Source: DTU064 sp045588245 (GTDB lineage Bacteria > Bacillota > Clostridia > Oscillospirales > CAG-272). From it: a stretch of 64,000 nucleotides of DNA. Under the pieces are notes generated by a model that was not told the origin of the DNA, searched no databases, and saw nothing but the letters and a program-made list of their open reading frames with translations. The stretch lies in NCBI GenBank assembly GCA_045588245.1, contig JAZNDW010000028.1, positions 62,001-126,000 of the forward strand, in the 5' to 3' direction. Below are positions 32,429-41,088 of this stretch, one piece after another (the stretch's first letter is position 1; the number at the start of each line of letters is the position of its first letter). The position numbers and the translations under genes are program-made.

Positions 32429-33121
32429 ATGTTTAAGGGCAAGAAATACAAGGAAAGCGCTAAGCTTATCGAATCCTCCAAGCTTTATGATGTAGAAGAA
32501 GCACTCGATCTCGTTCTGAAGACTGCAAAGTCCAAGTTCGACGAAACAATCGAGCTCCACGTTCGCCTCGGCGTTGACTCCCGTCACGCAGACCAGCAGG
32601 TTCGCGGTGCTATCGTTCTTCCTCACGGTACAGGTAAAGCCGTTCGCGTTCTCGCAATCGCAAAGGACGACAAGGCAGAAGAAGCAAGAGCAGCAGGCGC
32701 TGACTATGTTGGCGATCAGGATATGATCGAAAAGATCCAGAAGGAAAACTGGTTCGACTATGACGTTATCATCACAACTCCCAACATGATGGGTCTTCTC
32801 GGCCGTCTCGGTCGTGTACTCGGTCCTAAGGGACTTATGCCGAACCCCAAGTCCGGCACAGTTACAATGGACATCGGCCGCGCTATCCAGGAAGCCAAGG
32901 CAGGTAAGATCGAATACCGTCTTGATAAGACGAACATCATCCACTGCCCCATCGGTAAGGCATCCTTCGGCACAGAAAAGCTCGGCGAGAACCTCTCCAC
33001 TCTTATGGACGCTATCATCAAGGCTAAGCCGGCAGCTGCAAAGGGTCAGTACATCAGAAGCTGCGTAATCGCATCCACAATGGGCCCCGGCATCAAGATC
33101 AACTCTGCAAAGCTTGGTTAA
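32429..33121 (+). CDS. rplA: 50S ribosomal protein L1
   Basis: 230 residues with KYKESAKLIESSKLYDVEEA, the conserved DVIITTPNMMGLLGRLGRVLGPKGLMPNPK core region, and a C-terminal GQYIRSCVIASTMGPGIKI. L1 forms the mobile stalk that guides E-site tRNA and can repress its own operon. AAGGAGGT precedes the ATG. A strong terminator follows, so rplJ-rplL are not in this transcript. Confidence 0.98.
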   Translation: MFKGKKYKESAKLIESSKLYDVEEALDLVLKTAKSKFDETIELHVRLGVDSRHADQQVRGAIVLPHGTGKAVRVLAIAKDDKAEEARAAGADYVGDQDMIEKIQKENWFDYDVIITTPNMMGLLGRLGRVLGPKGLMPNPKSGTVTMDIGRAIQEAKAGKIEYRLDKTNIIHCPIGKASFGTEKLGENLSTLMDAIIKAKPAAAKGQYIRSCVIASTMGPGIKINSAKLG

Positions 33122-33139
33122 TCTTAATTAAACGCAATA

Positions 33140-33166
33140 AAAGCACCGCGCAAGCGGTGCTTTTTT
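33140..33166 (+). terminator. Rho-independent terminator of the ribosomal operon
   Basis: AAAGCACCGC-GCAA-GCGGTGCTTT followed by Ts. Confidence 0.95.
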
Positions 33167-33281
33167 GTTGACAGGGAATATTTCGGATGATAATATAGAA
33201 TCATGACGGCAAACACCGAGCTGATTTTGAGATTTCGTCGCTCGGTGAGCTTAAAAAGTTTGATTATTGGAGGGCAGAGCA

Positions 33282-33563
33282 GTGAATCAAAAAAAAACGG
33301 CTATCATTACGATCATTTCGGGAGTGGCACTGATTCTTTTTGATGCGTTCGTGCTGCCGCTGATACTTGTGCTGACTGGCGCTGTCGGCGTCGTCGGCGG
33401 ATCTGCCGGTATCATAGGCGGTGCAGGTCTTCCGACGCTTTTGTTTCTGTTGAGAGAGGCACGGCGCGGAATTTTGCCCGTGCTCAGTTTCGTCGGTATT
33501 TTATGTATCGCTGTCGGCGTTATCGTACTTATACTCAATAGAATATATAACAAGCGAAAATAA
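33282..33563 (+). CDS. Small membrane protein of unknown function
   Basis: 93 residues with three hydrophobic segments: IITIISGVALILFDAFVLPL, a Gly-rich one (TGAVGVVGGSAGIIGGAGLP) and FVGILCIAVGVIVLILNRIY, ending in a basic tail. I start at the GTG at 33282, eight bases after GGAGG. No family recognised. It sits alone between two terminators, downstream of the ribosomal operon. Confidence 0.6.
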   Translation: MNQKKTAIITIISGVALILFDAFVLPLILVLTGAVGVVGGSAGIIGGAGLPTLLFLLREARRGILPVLSFVGILCIAVGVIVLILNRIYNKRK

Positions 33564-33592
33564 AAACGCGAGGGAAGATCCCTCGCGTTTTT
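33563..33592. terminator. Bidirectional terminator
   Basis: AAACGCGAGGG / CCCTCGCGTTT stem between the small membrane protein and rubrerythrin genes. Confidence 0.9.
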
Positions 33593-33605
33593 GCTGTTGT
33601 TATGA

Positions 33606-34250
33606 TTAATAGTTTGTTGCGAGAAGCTCGAAGTAGCTCTGCGGATGTGCGCAAACGGGGCACATTTCGGGAGCAGCCTTGCCGACTACGATGTGACCGC
33701 AGTTGGAGCACTGCCAGATCATTTCGTTATCGCGGGAGAATACGAGTCCACCCTCAACGTTTTCAAGAAGCTTGAGGTAACGAGCCTCGTGTTCCTTCTC
33801 TATAGCTGCAACAAGCTCAAACTTTTCAGCGATATCATCGAATCCTTCTTCGCGAGCAGTCTGTGCAAAGCCTGCGTACATGTCAGTGCATTCGTAGTTT
33901 TCGCCTTCAGCTGCAGCCTTAAGGTTTTGAGCAGTGGTGCCGATGCCGTCAAGGAGCTTGAACCACATCTTTGCGTGTTCTTTTTCATTGTTAGCGGTTT
34001 CTTCAAAGATCTTTGCGATCTGAACGTAACCTTCCTTCTTTGCCTTGGAAGCAAAATATGTGTACTTGTTGCGAGCCTGCGATTCACCTGCAAAAGCAGC
34101 AGCGAGGTTAGCTGCAGTTTTGGAACCTGCAAGTACGGGCTCAATAGCTATAAACTTGGAACTGGGAACCTTGCAAACGGGGCAAACGAAGCCTTCGGGC
34201 ATATCGCCTTCGTGGATGTAACCGCAAACGGGGCACTTGAATTTTTTCAT
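33606..34250 (-). CDS. Rubrerythrin with rubredoxin-like domains at both ends
   Basis: Rubrerythrin reduces hydrogen peroxide in anaerobes. The middle ferritin-like di-iron domain shows AAAFAGESQARNKYTYFA, ANNEKEHAKMWFKLL and EKEHEARYLKLLENVEGG with the Glu/His iron ligands. The C-terminus is a rubredoxin site (CSNCGHI ... CPVCAHP), as usual. The N-terminus adds a second rubredoxin-like site (KCPVCGYIHEGDMPEGFVCPVCK), found instead in 'reverse' rubrerythrins; having both is less common. 214 residues. Cytoplasmic. It has its own strong promoter (34315-34343) with a palindrome beside the -10 box, consistent with peroxide-type control. Confidence 0.92.
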   Translation of the reverse strand: MKKFKCPVCGYIHEGDMPEGFVCPVCKVPSSKFIAIEPVLAGSKTAANLAAAFAGESQARNKYTYFASKAKKEGYVQIAKIFEETANNEKEHAKMWFKLLDGIGTTAQNLKAAAEGENYECTDMYAGFAQTAREEGFDDIAEKFELVAAIEKEHEARYLKLLENVEGGLVFSRDNEMIWQCSNCGHIVVGKAAPEMCPVCAHPQSYFELLATNY

Positions 34251-34297
34251 GATAACATAATCCTTTCTGGATAAAATAATCTTAAAATTAGGAACGA

Positions 34298-34343
34298 TTC
34301 TTAATTACGAATTGATTATAACATTAATTTATTCGCTTGTCAA
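34298..34343 (-). promoter_or_regulatory. Rubrerythrin promoter and operator-like palindrome
   Basis: Minus strand TTGACA (34343-34338), 17-base spacer, TATAAT (34320-34315). Next to it TTCTTAATTACGAA (34298-34311) is a palindrome with one mismatch pair, in the place expected for a peroxide-stress repressor. Confidence 0.7.
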
Positions 34344-34378
34344 TAGGAAAAATAAAAAACTTTAACGTTTTGCGATGA

Positions 34379-35866
34379 TTAATTAGGTGCGGGAACGAGC
34401 AGCTTGACGGCGGCTTCTTTTATGATAGAACGTTCGGAAAAAGCGGTGTGTTCGCCGTAAATGAGCTGATAATCTTCGTGTCCTTTACCCGCTAAAAGGA
34501 CGATGTCACCGGGTTTTGCTTCGTTTACGGCGTAAAAGATCGCGTCACGGCGGTCGGGAATAATGACGTACGGCGTATCCGTGCCAACGAATCCCGAGAG
34601 AATGTCGTTGGCAATTGCGACAGGATCTTCAAAATCGGGATCGTCTGCTGTAAGTATGCACAGATCGGCGCATTCCGATACGGCATTTCCGATCGGAATA
34701 CGGCGCGAGTACGTGCGTCCGCCGACGCTTCCTACTAGAACGATCAGCCGCGACGGCGAATATTCACGCAGAACCGAAAGCGCGGAGCGGAGCGAAAGCT
34801 TATTGTGAGCAAAGTCGATCACGAACGTCGCGTAGGGAAGTGCGTCAACGATCTCAAAGCGTCCGATGGGCGAGGATTTTGAAAGCGACGCTATGATGGA
34901 ATTAAAATCAATATGATAATATCTGCAGACTGCAATAGCAAGAAGCGCGTTATAAACGCTGAACGCACCCGGAGAACGTAAGCGAACGTTATACTCACCG
35001 TCACCGTGCTTGCAAACGAAATCAACGCCAAGCGCGCCGTCGCCGCGCCATTTGGCAGGCGAGTGCGCGTAATAATCGGCATCGGTATCCTTCATCGACA
35101 CGCTGACGGAAAGCGCCGACGCAAACTGTAACATGAATTCAGCGTTTTCGTCGTCCTTGTTATATACGATGTGATTGCATCCATATTCGGAGAAAAGCCG
35201 CGCCTTGGACATCCGATAGTGATTGAAGTCGGGATGCTCGTACGGTCCGATATGGTCGGGCGACAAGTTCGTGTAAACACAGGTGTCAAACTTTATTCCG
35301 TAAACTCGGTCACGGAATATCGCCTGGGAAGAAACCTCCATAACGACGGTCGAAACACCGCACTCGAGCATTTTTGAAAACAGCAAATGCAGATCTGTCG
35401 ATTCGGGCGTAGTGCGCAGAGAGGACGTGCGGCGACCGTCATAGATGATACCTGCAGAGCCGATATAACCCGTTTTGATACCCGCATCATTCATAATGCT
35501 GTGTATAAGCAGAGCTGTCGTTGTTTTGCCTTTAGTTCCCGTGATGCCGATAATGCGTAGCTTGTCCGCAGGACGGTTATAAAACTCGGCGGAAACGAGC
35601 GGTAAAGCGAGGCTCGTATTATCGACCGTGATGACGGCGGCATCGTCGGGGACGGATATCTCGCGCTCGCATATAAAAGCGCGGCAGCCGCGGTTATATG
35701 CGTCAACGGCGTAATTGTGACCGTCGGCGATGCTTCCGTTTATGCAGACGAAAAGAGTCCCTTCGGCAGCGGCTCGTGAATCGTATGATATTTTGTCTAT
35801 GTTCATGTCCTCGAAGCCTTCGGGGACACTGTAGTTCAGATTATTTATAAGCTTATGTAAAAGCAT
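34379..35866 (-). CDS. murE: UDP-MurNAc-tripeptide synthetase MurE (probably not DAP-specific)
   Basis: Mur ligase that adds the third amino acid to UDP-MurNAc-L-Ala-D-Glu. The N-terminal UDP-binding domain has YDSRAAAEGTLFVCINGS, the ATP loop is GITGTKGKTTTAL, the central domain has YTNLSPDHIGPYEH and the lysine-carbamylation region follows; the C-terminal domain has VGGRTYSRR and LTADDPDFEDP. Meso-DAP-adding enzymes carry DNPR at this last site; here it is DDPD, so lysine or another residue is more likely. 495 residues. It is the last gene of an operon with racemase, ATP-grasp ligase and asnB, which fits cross-bridge synthesis on a lysine-type wall. Confidence 0.9.
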   Translation of the reverse strand: MLLHKLINNLNYSVPEGFEDMNIDKISYDSRAAAEGTLFVCINGSIADGHNYAVDAYNRGCRAFICEREISVPDDAAVITVDNTSLALPLVSAEFYNRPADKLRIIGITGTKGKTTTALLIHSIMNDAGIKTGYIGSAGIIYDGRRTSSLRTTPESTDLHLLFSKMLECGVSTVVMEVSSQAIFRDRVYGIKFDTCVYTNLSPDHIGPYEHPDFNHYRMSKARLFSEYGCNHIVYNKDDENAEFMLQFASALSVSVSMKDTDADYYAHSPAKWRGDGALGVDFVCKHGDGEYNVRLRSPGAFSVYNALLAIAVCRYYHIDFNSIIASLSKSSPIGRFEIVDALPYATFVIDFAHNKLSLRSALSVLREYSPSRLIVLVGSVGGRTYSRRIPIGNAVSECADLCILTADDPDFEDPVAIANDILSGFVGTDTPYVIIPDRRDAIFYAVNEAKPGDIVLLAGKGHEDYQLIYGEHTAFSERSIIKEAAVKLLVPAPN

Positions 35867-35911
35867 GGTTTACCTCCAAAATGAATTTATGGGAGGATGG
35901 GATTTCAGCCG

Positions 35912-36646
35912 TTATTTTTTATAAGCGGACAAAAACTCGTCAGAAAAGCCCGTAGGTGTGCCGCCGCACTTTGTGATCGCGGCATACGCGAGCGTTTGCA
36001 GCGAATCAATGAGACGAACGTCATCGGACGGTGCCACCAAGGGTAGCTCCGTGCAGCCGAGAATGACGGCATCGCAACCGAGCTCAAACATACGTCTTGA
36101 AATCTCCGCAAAAATGACATCTCCGCCTTTTCGTCCCGCTTTAACGTAATCGTAAATCACGGAGGTGACGAGCTTCTGAATGTCGTCAGTCGGTATTATG
36201 CAGTTGATGCCGGCGGCGTCAAGCGCACGCTTGTATGCGCCGATTTTAACGGTCCCTTCGGTTGCGAGTATTCCAACGTTTGAAAATCTGCGACGCTTGC
36301 AGTGATCAACCGTTACCTCAACGATATTGAGCATTGGAACATTGACGGCACCCGAGATCTCATCGTGAAAATAATGCGCGGTGTTACACGGGATAGCGAT
36401 CAGCTCCGCACCTGCAGCTTCCAGCTTTTTTGCATCCGTAATCATTGCAGGAGCGGGTGAAACGGAGCTTTTCCCCATGATGAAATCTGTCCTGTCAGGC
36501 ATATCGGCACGGCTCATTATGACGATATTTATGTGGTCCGCATCTTTATTTGCGAGTGTATGGCTCGTGATAAGCTCATAAAAATGCGCCGTCGCCATAG
36601 GGCCCATTCCGCCGAGGATACCGAGACATTTTTTTGTATTTATCAA
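35912..36646 (-). CDS. Aspartate/glutamate racemase family protein
   Basis: The two catalytic cysteines are visible in AELIAIPCNTAHYF and DAVILGCTELPLV, and the N-terminus CLGILGGMGPMATAHFYELI is typical of aspartate racemases (the GGMGP motif). It would make D-Asp from L-Asp in the cytoplasm. 244 residues. The frame starts with TTG eleven bases after AGGAGG. It lies 17 bp after a D-aspartate-ligase-like gene and 45 bp before murE. In Enterococcus faecium an aspartate racemase gene is also adjacent to the D-Asp ligase that builds the peptidoglycan branch. Confidence 0.85.
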   Translation of the reverse strand: MINTKKCLGILGGMGPMATAHFYELITSHTLANKDADHINIVIMSRADMPDRTDFIMGKSSVSPAPAMITDAKKLEAAGAELIAIPCNTAHYFHDEISGAVNVPMLNIVEVTVDHCKRRRFSNVGILATEGTVKIGAYKRALDAAGINCIIPTDDIQKLVTSVIYDYVKAGRKGGDVIFAEISRRMFELGCDAVILGCTELPLVAPSDDVRLIDSLQTLAYAAITKCGGTPTGFSDEFLSAYKK

Positions 36647-36663
36647 GTGAAACGATACCTCCT

Positions 36664-37881
36664 TTACGGATTAAGCTTGTATTTTTTATGCTGGCGCTGC
36701 TGCATCACAAGTACGCACGCAAGACGGAGCGGACGCGACAAAAGATCGCGCATATATCGTAATGATGAGGCTTCCTCCCCGCTCGCTTTGAGCTGTTTTG
36801 CGAGTGAAACGAGCGACGGATCGCGAGTGTACTTATAAACGACGTCGGCGGGGATATTGTGCCAGAAAACGCGGCGTTTGACTTCGTTATACGTAAGCTC
36901 TTCTTTGTTTATCAGGTCGGTTACCGCGATCTCTGCGATGTTTGCGCCTGCCGCCGTGCAGTAATAATTACTGCGTCCCTGACGCAGATTCATGTCAAAG
37001 GCGAGGTATCTGCCGCTTGCGGGATCGTATTTAACGTCAAAGTTGCAAAATCCCGTGTATCCTTCAGCTTCGAGCATCTTTTTGATCGGCGATGTCACGT
37101 CGGGCGCATAATCCGTTATGATAGCGGAATGGTTGCCGATGCCCTTGGGCGTGTGCTCCTCTAAAAGTACGTGACCGAGGCAGACCATCTTGACCTTCGC
37201 GTGTCTGTCGGAATACGTCGTGATAACGCGCATTCCTTCGTCACCGCCCTCAATGCGCTTCTGAATGATGACTCGGCGGTCATAGCCGGAGCCGTATATA
37301 TCGGAAACGATGCGTTCCGCATCAGCCTGATCGGCGGCGAAGTAGACCTTTCTCATGCCGTCAAAGGGGTGGTGCCAATATGCCGCCGAAGATGACGGCT
37401 TGATAACGATGGGGAAAGCGAAGCCTTCACGCGTTATGTCGTCGGGAAGCTCGTCGGGTGAAGAAATGATAAGCGTGTTCGGATAATCTATGCCGTATTT
37501 GCCGCACATTTCGTAAAAATCCGCCTTGTCCGCGAAAATGTCGCGGCAACGTGCCGACGTATAAGGAACGTTATAAGCCACAGAGAGTGCGCCCTCATCG
37601 ACAAGGTCGATTATCAGGGAAACGTAATCGTCCGTGCAGCCGAAAAGTATAAGATCGTCGCCCTTGTGTTCATTTGCGAAAGCGTTGAGAGTTTTGATCA
37701 GACGTGCTTTATTATCGATATCCGCTATGATGTGAGGAATGATGATGGCGGAATATTTCGTTGCAGAGACGGCGTATCTGCCGAAAACGTGGCTTTTTAC
37801 GCCATATTTCTCATGAAACGCACGAGCGATATTATAGGCGTTGAGGTCTCCGCCGAGCAGAACGGGTGTGATATTCACCAT
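36664..37881 (-). CDS. ATP-grasp ligase, candidate D-aspartate ligase of peptidoglycan
   Basis: 405-residue ATP-grasp enzyme: TPVLLGGDLNAYNIARAFHE at the N-terminus, FPIVIKPSSSAAYWHH (ATP loop), RVIIQKRIEGGDEGMR, and the metal site GFCNFDVKYD with FDMNLRQGRSN. ATP-grasp ligases join a carboxylate, via an acyl phosphate, to an amine. The neighbours (aspartate racemase, asparagine synthase, murE) strongly suggest the D-aspartate ligase type known from E. faecium (Asl), which attaches D-Asp to the lysine side chain of UDP-MurNAc-pentapeptide. Members of this group also occur in capsule clusters, so other substrates remain possible. GGAGCAATAAAGCT precedes the ATG. Confidence 0.7.
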   Translation of the reverse strand: MVNITPVLLGGDLNAYNIARAFHEKYGVKSHVFGRYAVSATKYSAIIIPHIIADIDNKARLIKTLNAFANEHKGDDLILFGCTDDYVSLIIDLVDEGALSVAYNVPYTSARCRDIFADKADFYEMCGKYGIDYPNTLIISSPDELPDDITREGFAFPIVIKPSSSAAYWHHPFDGMRKVYFAADQADAERIVSDIYGSGYDRRVIIQKRIEGGDEGMRVITTYSDRHAKVKMVCLGHVLLEEHTPKGIGNHSAIITDYAPDVTSPIKKMLEAEGYTGFCNFDVKYDPASGRYLAFDMNLRQGRSNYYCTAAGANIAEIAVTDLINKEELTYNEVKRRVFWHNIPADVVYKYTRDPSLVSLAKQLKASGEEASSLRYMRDLLSRPLRLACVLVMQQRQHKKYKLNP

Positions 37882-37896
37882 AGCTTTATTGCTCCT

Positions 37897-39747
37897 TTAT
37901 TCCGTGTATTTCTTTTTGTAATCAACGAAAAACTGACGGTACCACGTCAAAAACGTGAAAATGACCCAGATCTTGCGCTGATTGTTCGCTTTGCCCGATT
38001 TGTGATCGTCGAGCAGCTTCATAAGCTCGTCGCGGCGGAAAAATTCGCCCGCGTAATCGGCGGTGAAATATTCTTTGACGATGTTATAGTATTTATCCTC
38101 GCGCAGCCACATACGGATCGGGACGGGAAAGCCCTTCTTCGGTCGCGTCGCCCATTCATCGGGCAGTTTGCGGTTTGCGGCGATGCGGAGGACGTATTTC
38201 GTGTCAACGTCGCTCACGCGGTAGCGTGACGGAACGCGCCGAGCCGCATCCATTACGATGCGGTCAAGATACGGAACGCGCAGTTCGATCGAATGTGCCA
38301 TCGACATTTTATCCGCTTTCAGAAGAATGTCGCCCGGAAGCCAGAGATTGAGGTCGAGGTACTGCTTTTTTGTAAGCTCGTCTTTATCCTTTACCTTGGC
38401 GTAGACAGAACGTGTTACCTCGCGAGGTGCGGGACCGACGGCGTATTCTTCGTTAAGAATACGAACGGCTTCTTTTTCGGAGAAAACGTCAGCCTGACCG
38501 ATAAAGTAATCCTCAGGTTTGCCGCTGCCTTTGATGATGAAATCGTGTCCTTTGAAATAGGGCAGTTTTTTCGCAACGGATGATGCCGCACGGCGCAAAA
38601 ACAGAGGAAGCTTTTTGTATTTTTTCATCATCGGTGTTTCGTCGTACCATTCGTAACCGCCCCAGATCTCGTCAGCACCTTCGCCCGATAAAACGACGGT
38701 GACGTACTTTCTTGTAAGCTTCGATAAGAACCAAAGCGGAACGGAGGAGGGATTCGCCTGCGGCTCGTCCATGTGATACTGAATTTTGGGGAATGCTTCG
38801 AAGCATTCGTCCGCCGAGATCATTTCGGCATGATGCTCGATACCGAGTATGTCGGACAGGCGCATAGCCTCGTTCGTTTCGTTGAACTTGTCAAAATCAA
38901 AGCCGACGGAAAAGGTGTGCTGAGGCATGAGATTTGCCGTGATGTAGCTTGAATCCACACCGCCCGACAAGAACGAACCGACGGGGACGTCGCTGATCTT
39001 GTGTGCGGCAACGGACTGCTCGACCAAACTTTCCGTCTCCGAAACGAAATCGTCAAACGAACGGGAATCGTCAGCGTCAAAATCAATGTCCCAATAACGG
39101 CTTTTTGTTATAACGCCGTCCTTGAACGTTAACGTGTGCGCAGGCGGCAGTTTGAATATTCCACGAAAAAAGGTCTCTTCTCCCGATGAATACTGGAAAG
39201 AAAGGTACGGACGCAGAGCTTCGGGATTTACTTCGGGGGTAAGCTCGGGGTGCTCAAGCATCGCCTTGATCTCACTTCCGAAAACGAGATCGCCGCCGTC
39301 GGTGACGGTGTAATAAAACGGCTTGATGCCGAAATAGTCGCGTGCGCAGAAAAGCGTTTTCGTAACGCTGTCCCACAGCGCGAAAGCGAACATACCGCGC
39401 AGACGCGGCACGATGTCCTCGCCGTATTCTTCATAACCGTGAATGACGACTTCCGTGTCGCATTTTGTTCGGAAGGTGTGTCCTTTATCTATCAGTTCTT
39501 CGCGCAAGGACTGAAAATTATAAACCTCACCGTTAAAAACGATGGTGTAACGCTCATCCTCGTTATGCATGGGCTGTGCGCCGTCGTGCAGATCTATGAT
39601 GGAAAGACGTCTGAAACCGAGAGTGATCCCGTCACCGCAGAAAAATCCGCCGTCGTCGGGACCGCGATGGATTATGCGATCCATCATGGCGCAAATAATA
39701 TTTTCATTGTTACGGGTGAAGCCCGAAAAACCTATGAAGCCGCACAT
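37897..39747 (-). CDS. asnB: Glutamine-dependent asparagine synthase family (AsnB/AsnH-like)
   Basis: Class II glutaminase domain with the catalytic Cys2 (CGFIGFSGF, HRGPDDGG, NGEVYNF, GMFAFALWD) followed by a synthetase domain with the PP-loop SFLSGGVDSSYI and VLSGEGADEIWGGYEWY. 616 residues, full length. It amidates an aspartyl carboxylate using glutamine and ATP. A separate asnA gene at 58375 can supply free asparagine, so this copy, first in the operon with racemase, ATP-grasp ligase and murE, may instead amidate D-Asp on the peptidoglycan precursor, as AsnH does in Lactococcus lactis. Free-Asn synthesis is the alternative. Confidence 0.9.
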   Translation of the reverse strand: MCGFIGFSGFTRNNENIICAMMDRIIHRGPDDGGFFCGDGITLGFRRLSIIDLHDGAQPMHNEDERYTIVFNGEVYNFQSLREELIDKGHTFRTKCDTEVVIHGYEEYGEDIVPRLRGMFAFALWDSVTKTLFCARDYFGIKPFYYTVTDGGDLVFGSEIKAMLEHPELTPEVNPEALRPYLSFQYSSGEETFFRGIFKLPPAHTLTFKDGVITKSRYWDIDFDADDSRSFDDFVSETESLVEQSVAAHKISDVPVGSFLSGGVDSSYITANLMPQHTFSVGFDFDKFNETNEAMRLSDILGIEHHAEMISADECFEAFPKIQYHMDEPQANPSSVPLWFLSKLTRKYVTVVLSGEGADEIWGGYEWYDETPMMKKYKKLPLFLRRAASSVAKKLPYFKGHDFIIKGSGKPEDYFIGQADVFSEKEAVRILNEEYAVGPAPREVTRSVYAKVKDKDELTKKQYLDLNLWLPGDILLKADKMSMAHSIELRVPYLDRIVMDAARRVPSRYRVSDVDTKYVLRIAANRKLPDEWATRPKKGFPVPIRMWLREDKYYNIVKEYFTADYAGEFFRRDELMKLLDDHKSGKANNQRKIWVIFTFLTWYRQFFVDYKKKYTE

Positions 39748-39932
39748 AATATAGCTCCGTTTTATGTAAGATTATTTTTGTGTTAATAATTGCTGAATAT
39801 AAAGTCGGCAAAAACTCTGAACAGTAATATCAGCCAAATACTATTATACCATAAAACGTTAGTAAAATAAAGACAAAAACAAAAAAACGCACACAGTATT
39901 GCTTGCGTTTTTTGTAAAGTTGCAAAATTTTA

Positions 39933-40784
39933 TCATTTGTTGCTTTTCTTAATGTCAGAGCGGTACTTGTTAGGCGACGTACCGACCAGCTTTTTGAAAG
40001 TATTTGAAAAGTGTTGCGTGTTGGAATAGTGAAGCATTTCGGAGATCGCTTTTATGGACAGATCTGTCGTTGCAAGGAGCGTCGAGGCGATCTCAACGCG
40101 TCTGCGGATTGCATATTGAATGGGCGTGATCGAATATTTTGCCTTGAACACGCGGATCGCGTGCATTTTCGTGATCCCAAAGTGATTTTTGACGTCATCA
40201 AGTGTAATGTTGCTGTATATGGTGTTGTCTATGTATGTGCGAATGCGATCAGCTTCGGAAACTTTTTTCTGTGATTTTTCGGCAGGCGAGCTCACATCAT
40301 CAAATGCACACAGAAGCAAAAAATCGAAAAAATAACGCGACATTTGCTTCATGCTATCCATATAATTGTCATCGCTTGTGTACTGAAGACAATCTTTCAT
40401 ATTCGACATAATAACGTTTGCGTCAACGCTTTTTATCGAAACGACGGGGATCGAGTAAGCGGCTGCGAGCGCATCGGGAAGCGTACCGTCGGAGGTGAAC
40501 CAATAGCCGAAGGCGTTGGCGGAAACTTTTAATTTTAGATTAGATGATGCTGCAGAGCCGATGAAAAATATTTCCTTTTCGGATACTTTGAAAGATGCTC
40601 CCGAGGAAACGATCTCAACATTACCGGAAACAAGATAACCGTAAGATGATGCATTTTTGGAAAGTGATATTTCATGTTCACCGGATGCACCGGATATGTG
40701 TCCTGCGCAGAGAATGTTGAACACAGGATTATTCATACTTGTCGGAACAAAAATAATATCTTCATATACAGCTTTTTTTGTCAT
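39933..40784 (-). CDS. AraC family transcriptional regulator
   Basis: The C-terminal about 100 residues form the double helix-turn-helix of AraC/XylS proteins: NITLDDVKNHFGITKMHAIRVFKAKYSITPIQYAIRRR and IKAISEMLHYSNTQHFSNTFKKLVGTSPNKYR regions. The N-terminal about 150 residues look like a cupin-type sensing domain (GYLVSGNVEIVSSGASFKVSEKEIFFI). 283 residues. Ligand unknown. It is divergent from the 41089 gene across a 304-bp gap and is separated from asnB by about 185 bp with no clear terminator. Either flanking unit could be its target. Confidence 0.88.
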   Translation of the reverse strand: MTKKAVYEDIIFVPTSMNNPVFNILCAGHISGASGEHEISLSKNASSYGYLVSGNVEIVSSGASFKVSEKEIFFIGSAASSNLKLKVSANAFGYWFTSDGTLPDALAAAYSIPVVSIKSVDANVIMSNMKDCLQYTSDDNYMDSMKQMSRYFFDFLLLCAFDDVSSPAEKSQKKVSEADRIRTYIDNTIYSNITLDDVKNHFGITKMHAIRVFKAKYSITPIQYAIRRRVEIASTLLATTDLSIKAISEMLHYSNTQHFSNTFKKLVGTSPNKYRSDIKKSNK

Positions 40785-40967
40785 AGCGTTCCTACCGTTT
40801 ATCCTTGTGATAAATATACAGTACCATTTATAAAAATACAGCCACTATAATTATTTTACTTATTTATAAAGCAAATGTCAATAAGCTGACGTCAGCATCG
40901 AAAAATGTTAACTTTTGTGTGGAAAATGAAGAATTTGTTAACATTGGCAAGATGACGAAACAGATTC

Positions 40968-40996
40968 TTGACACGATGAAATTATTGATATATTAT
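40968..40996 (+). promoter_or_regulatory. Promoter of the 41089 gene
   Basis: TTGACA, 17-base spacer, TATTAT, in the 304-bp gap 40785-41088, which is AT-rich and otherwise shows no gene. Confidence 0.7.
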
Positions 40997-41088
40997 AGTA
41001 AAGATATGTTTGCTTACAGTTGTTAATGCCATCATTACAAATGTATATTAAAACAATTAAAGATTATTTATGAACGAGGCAATGATTA

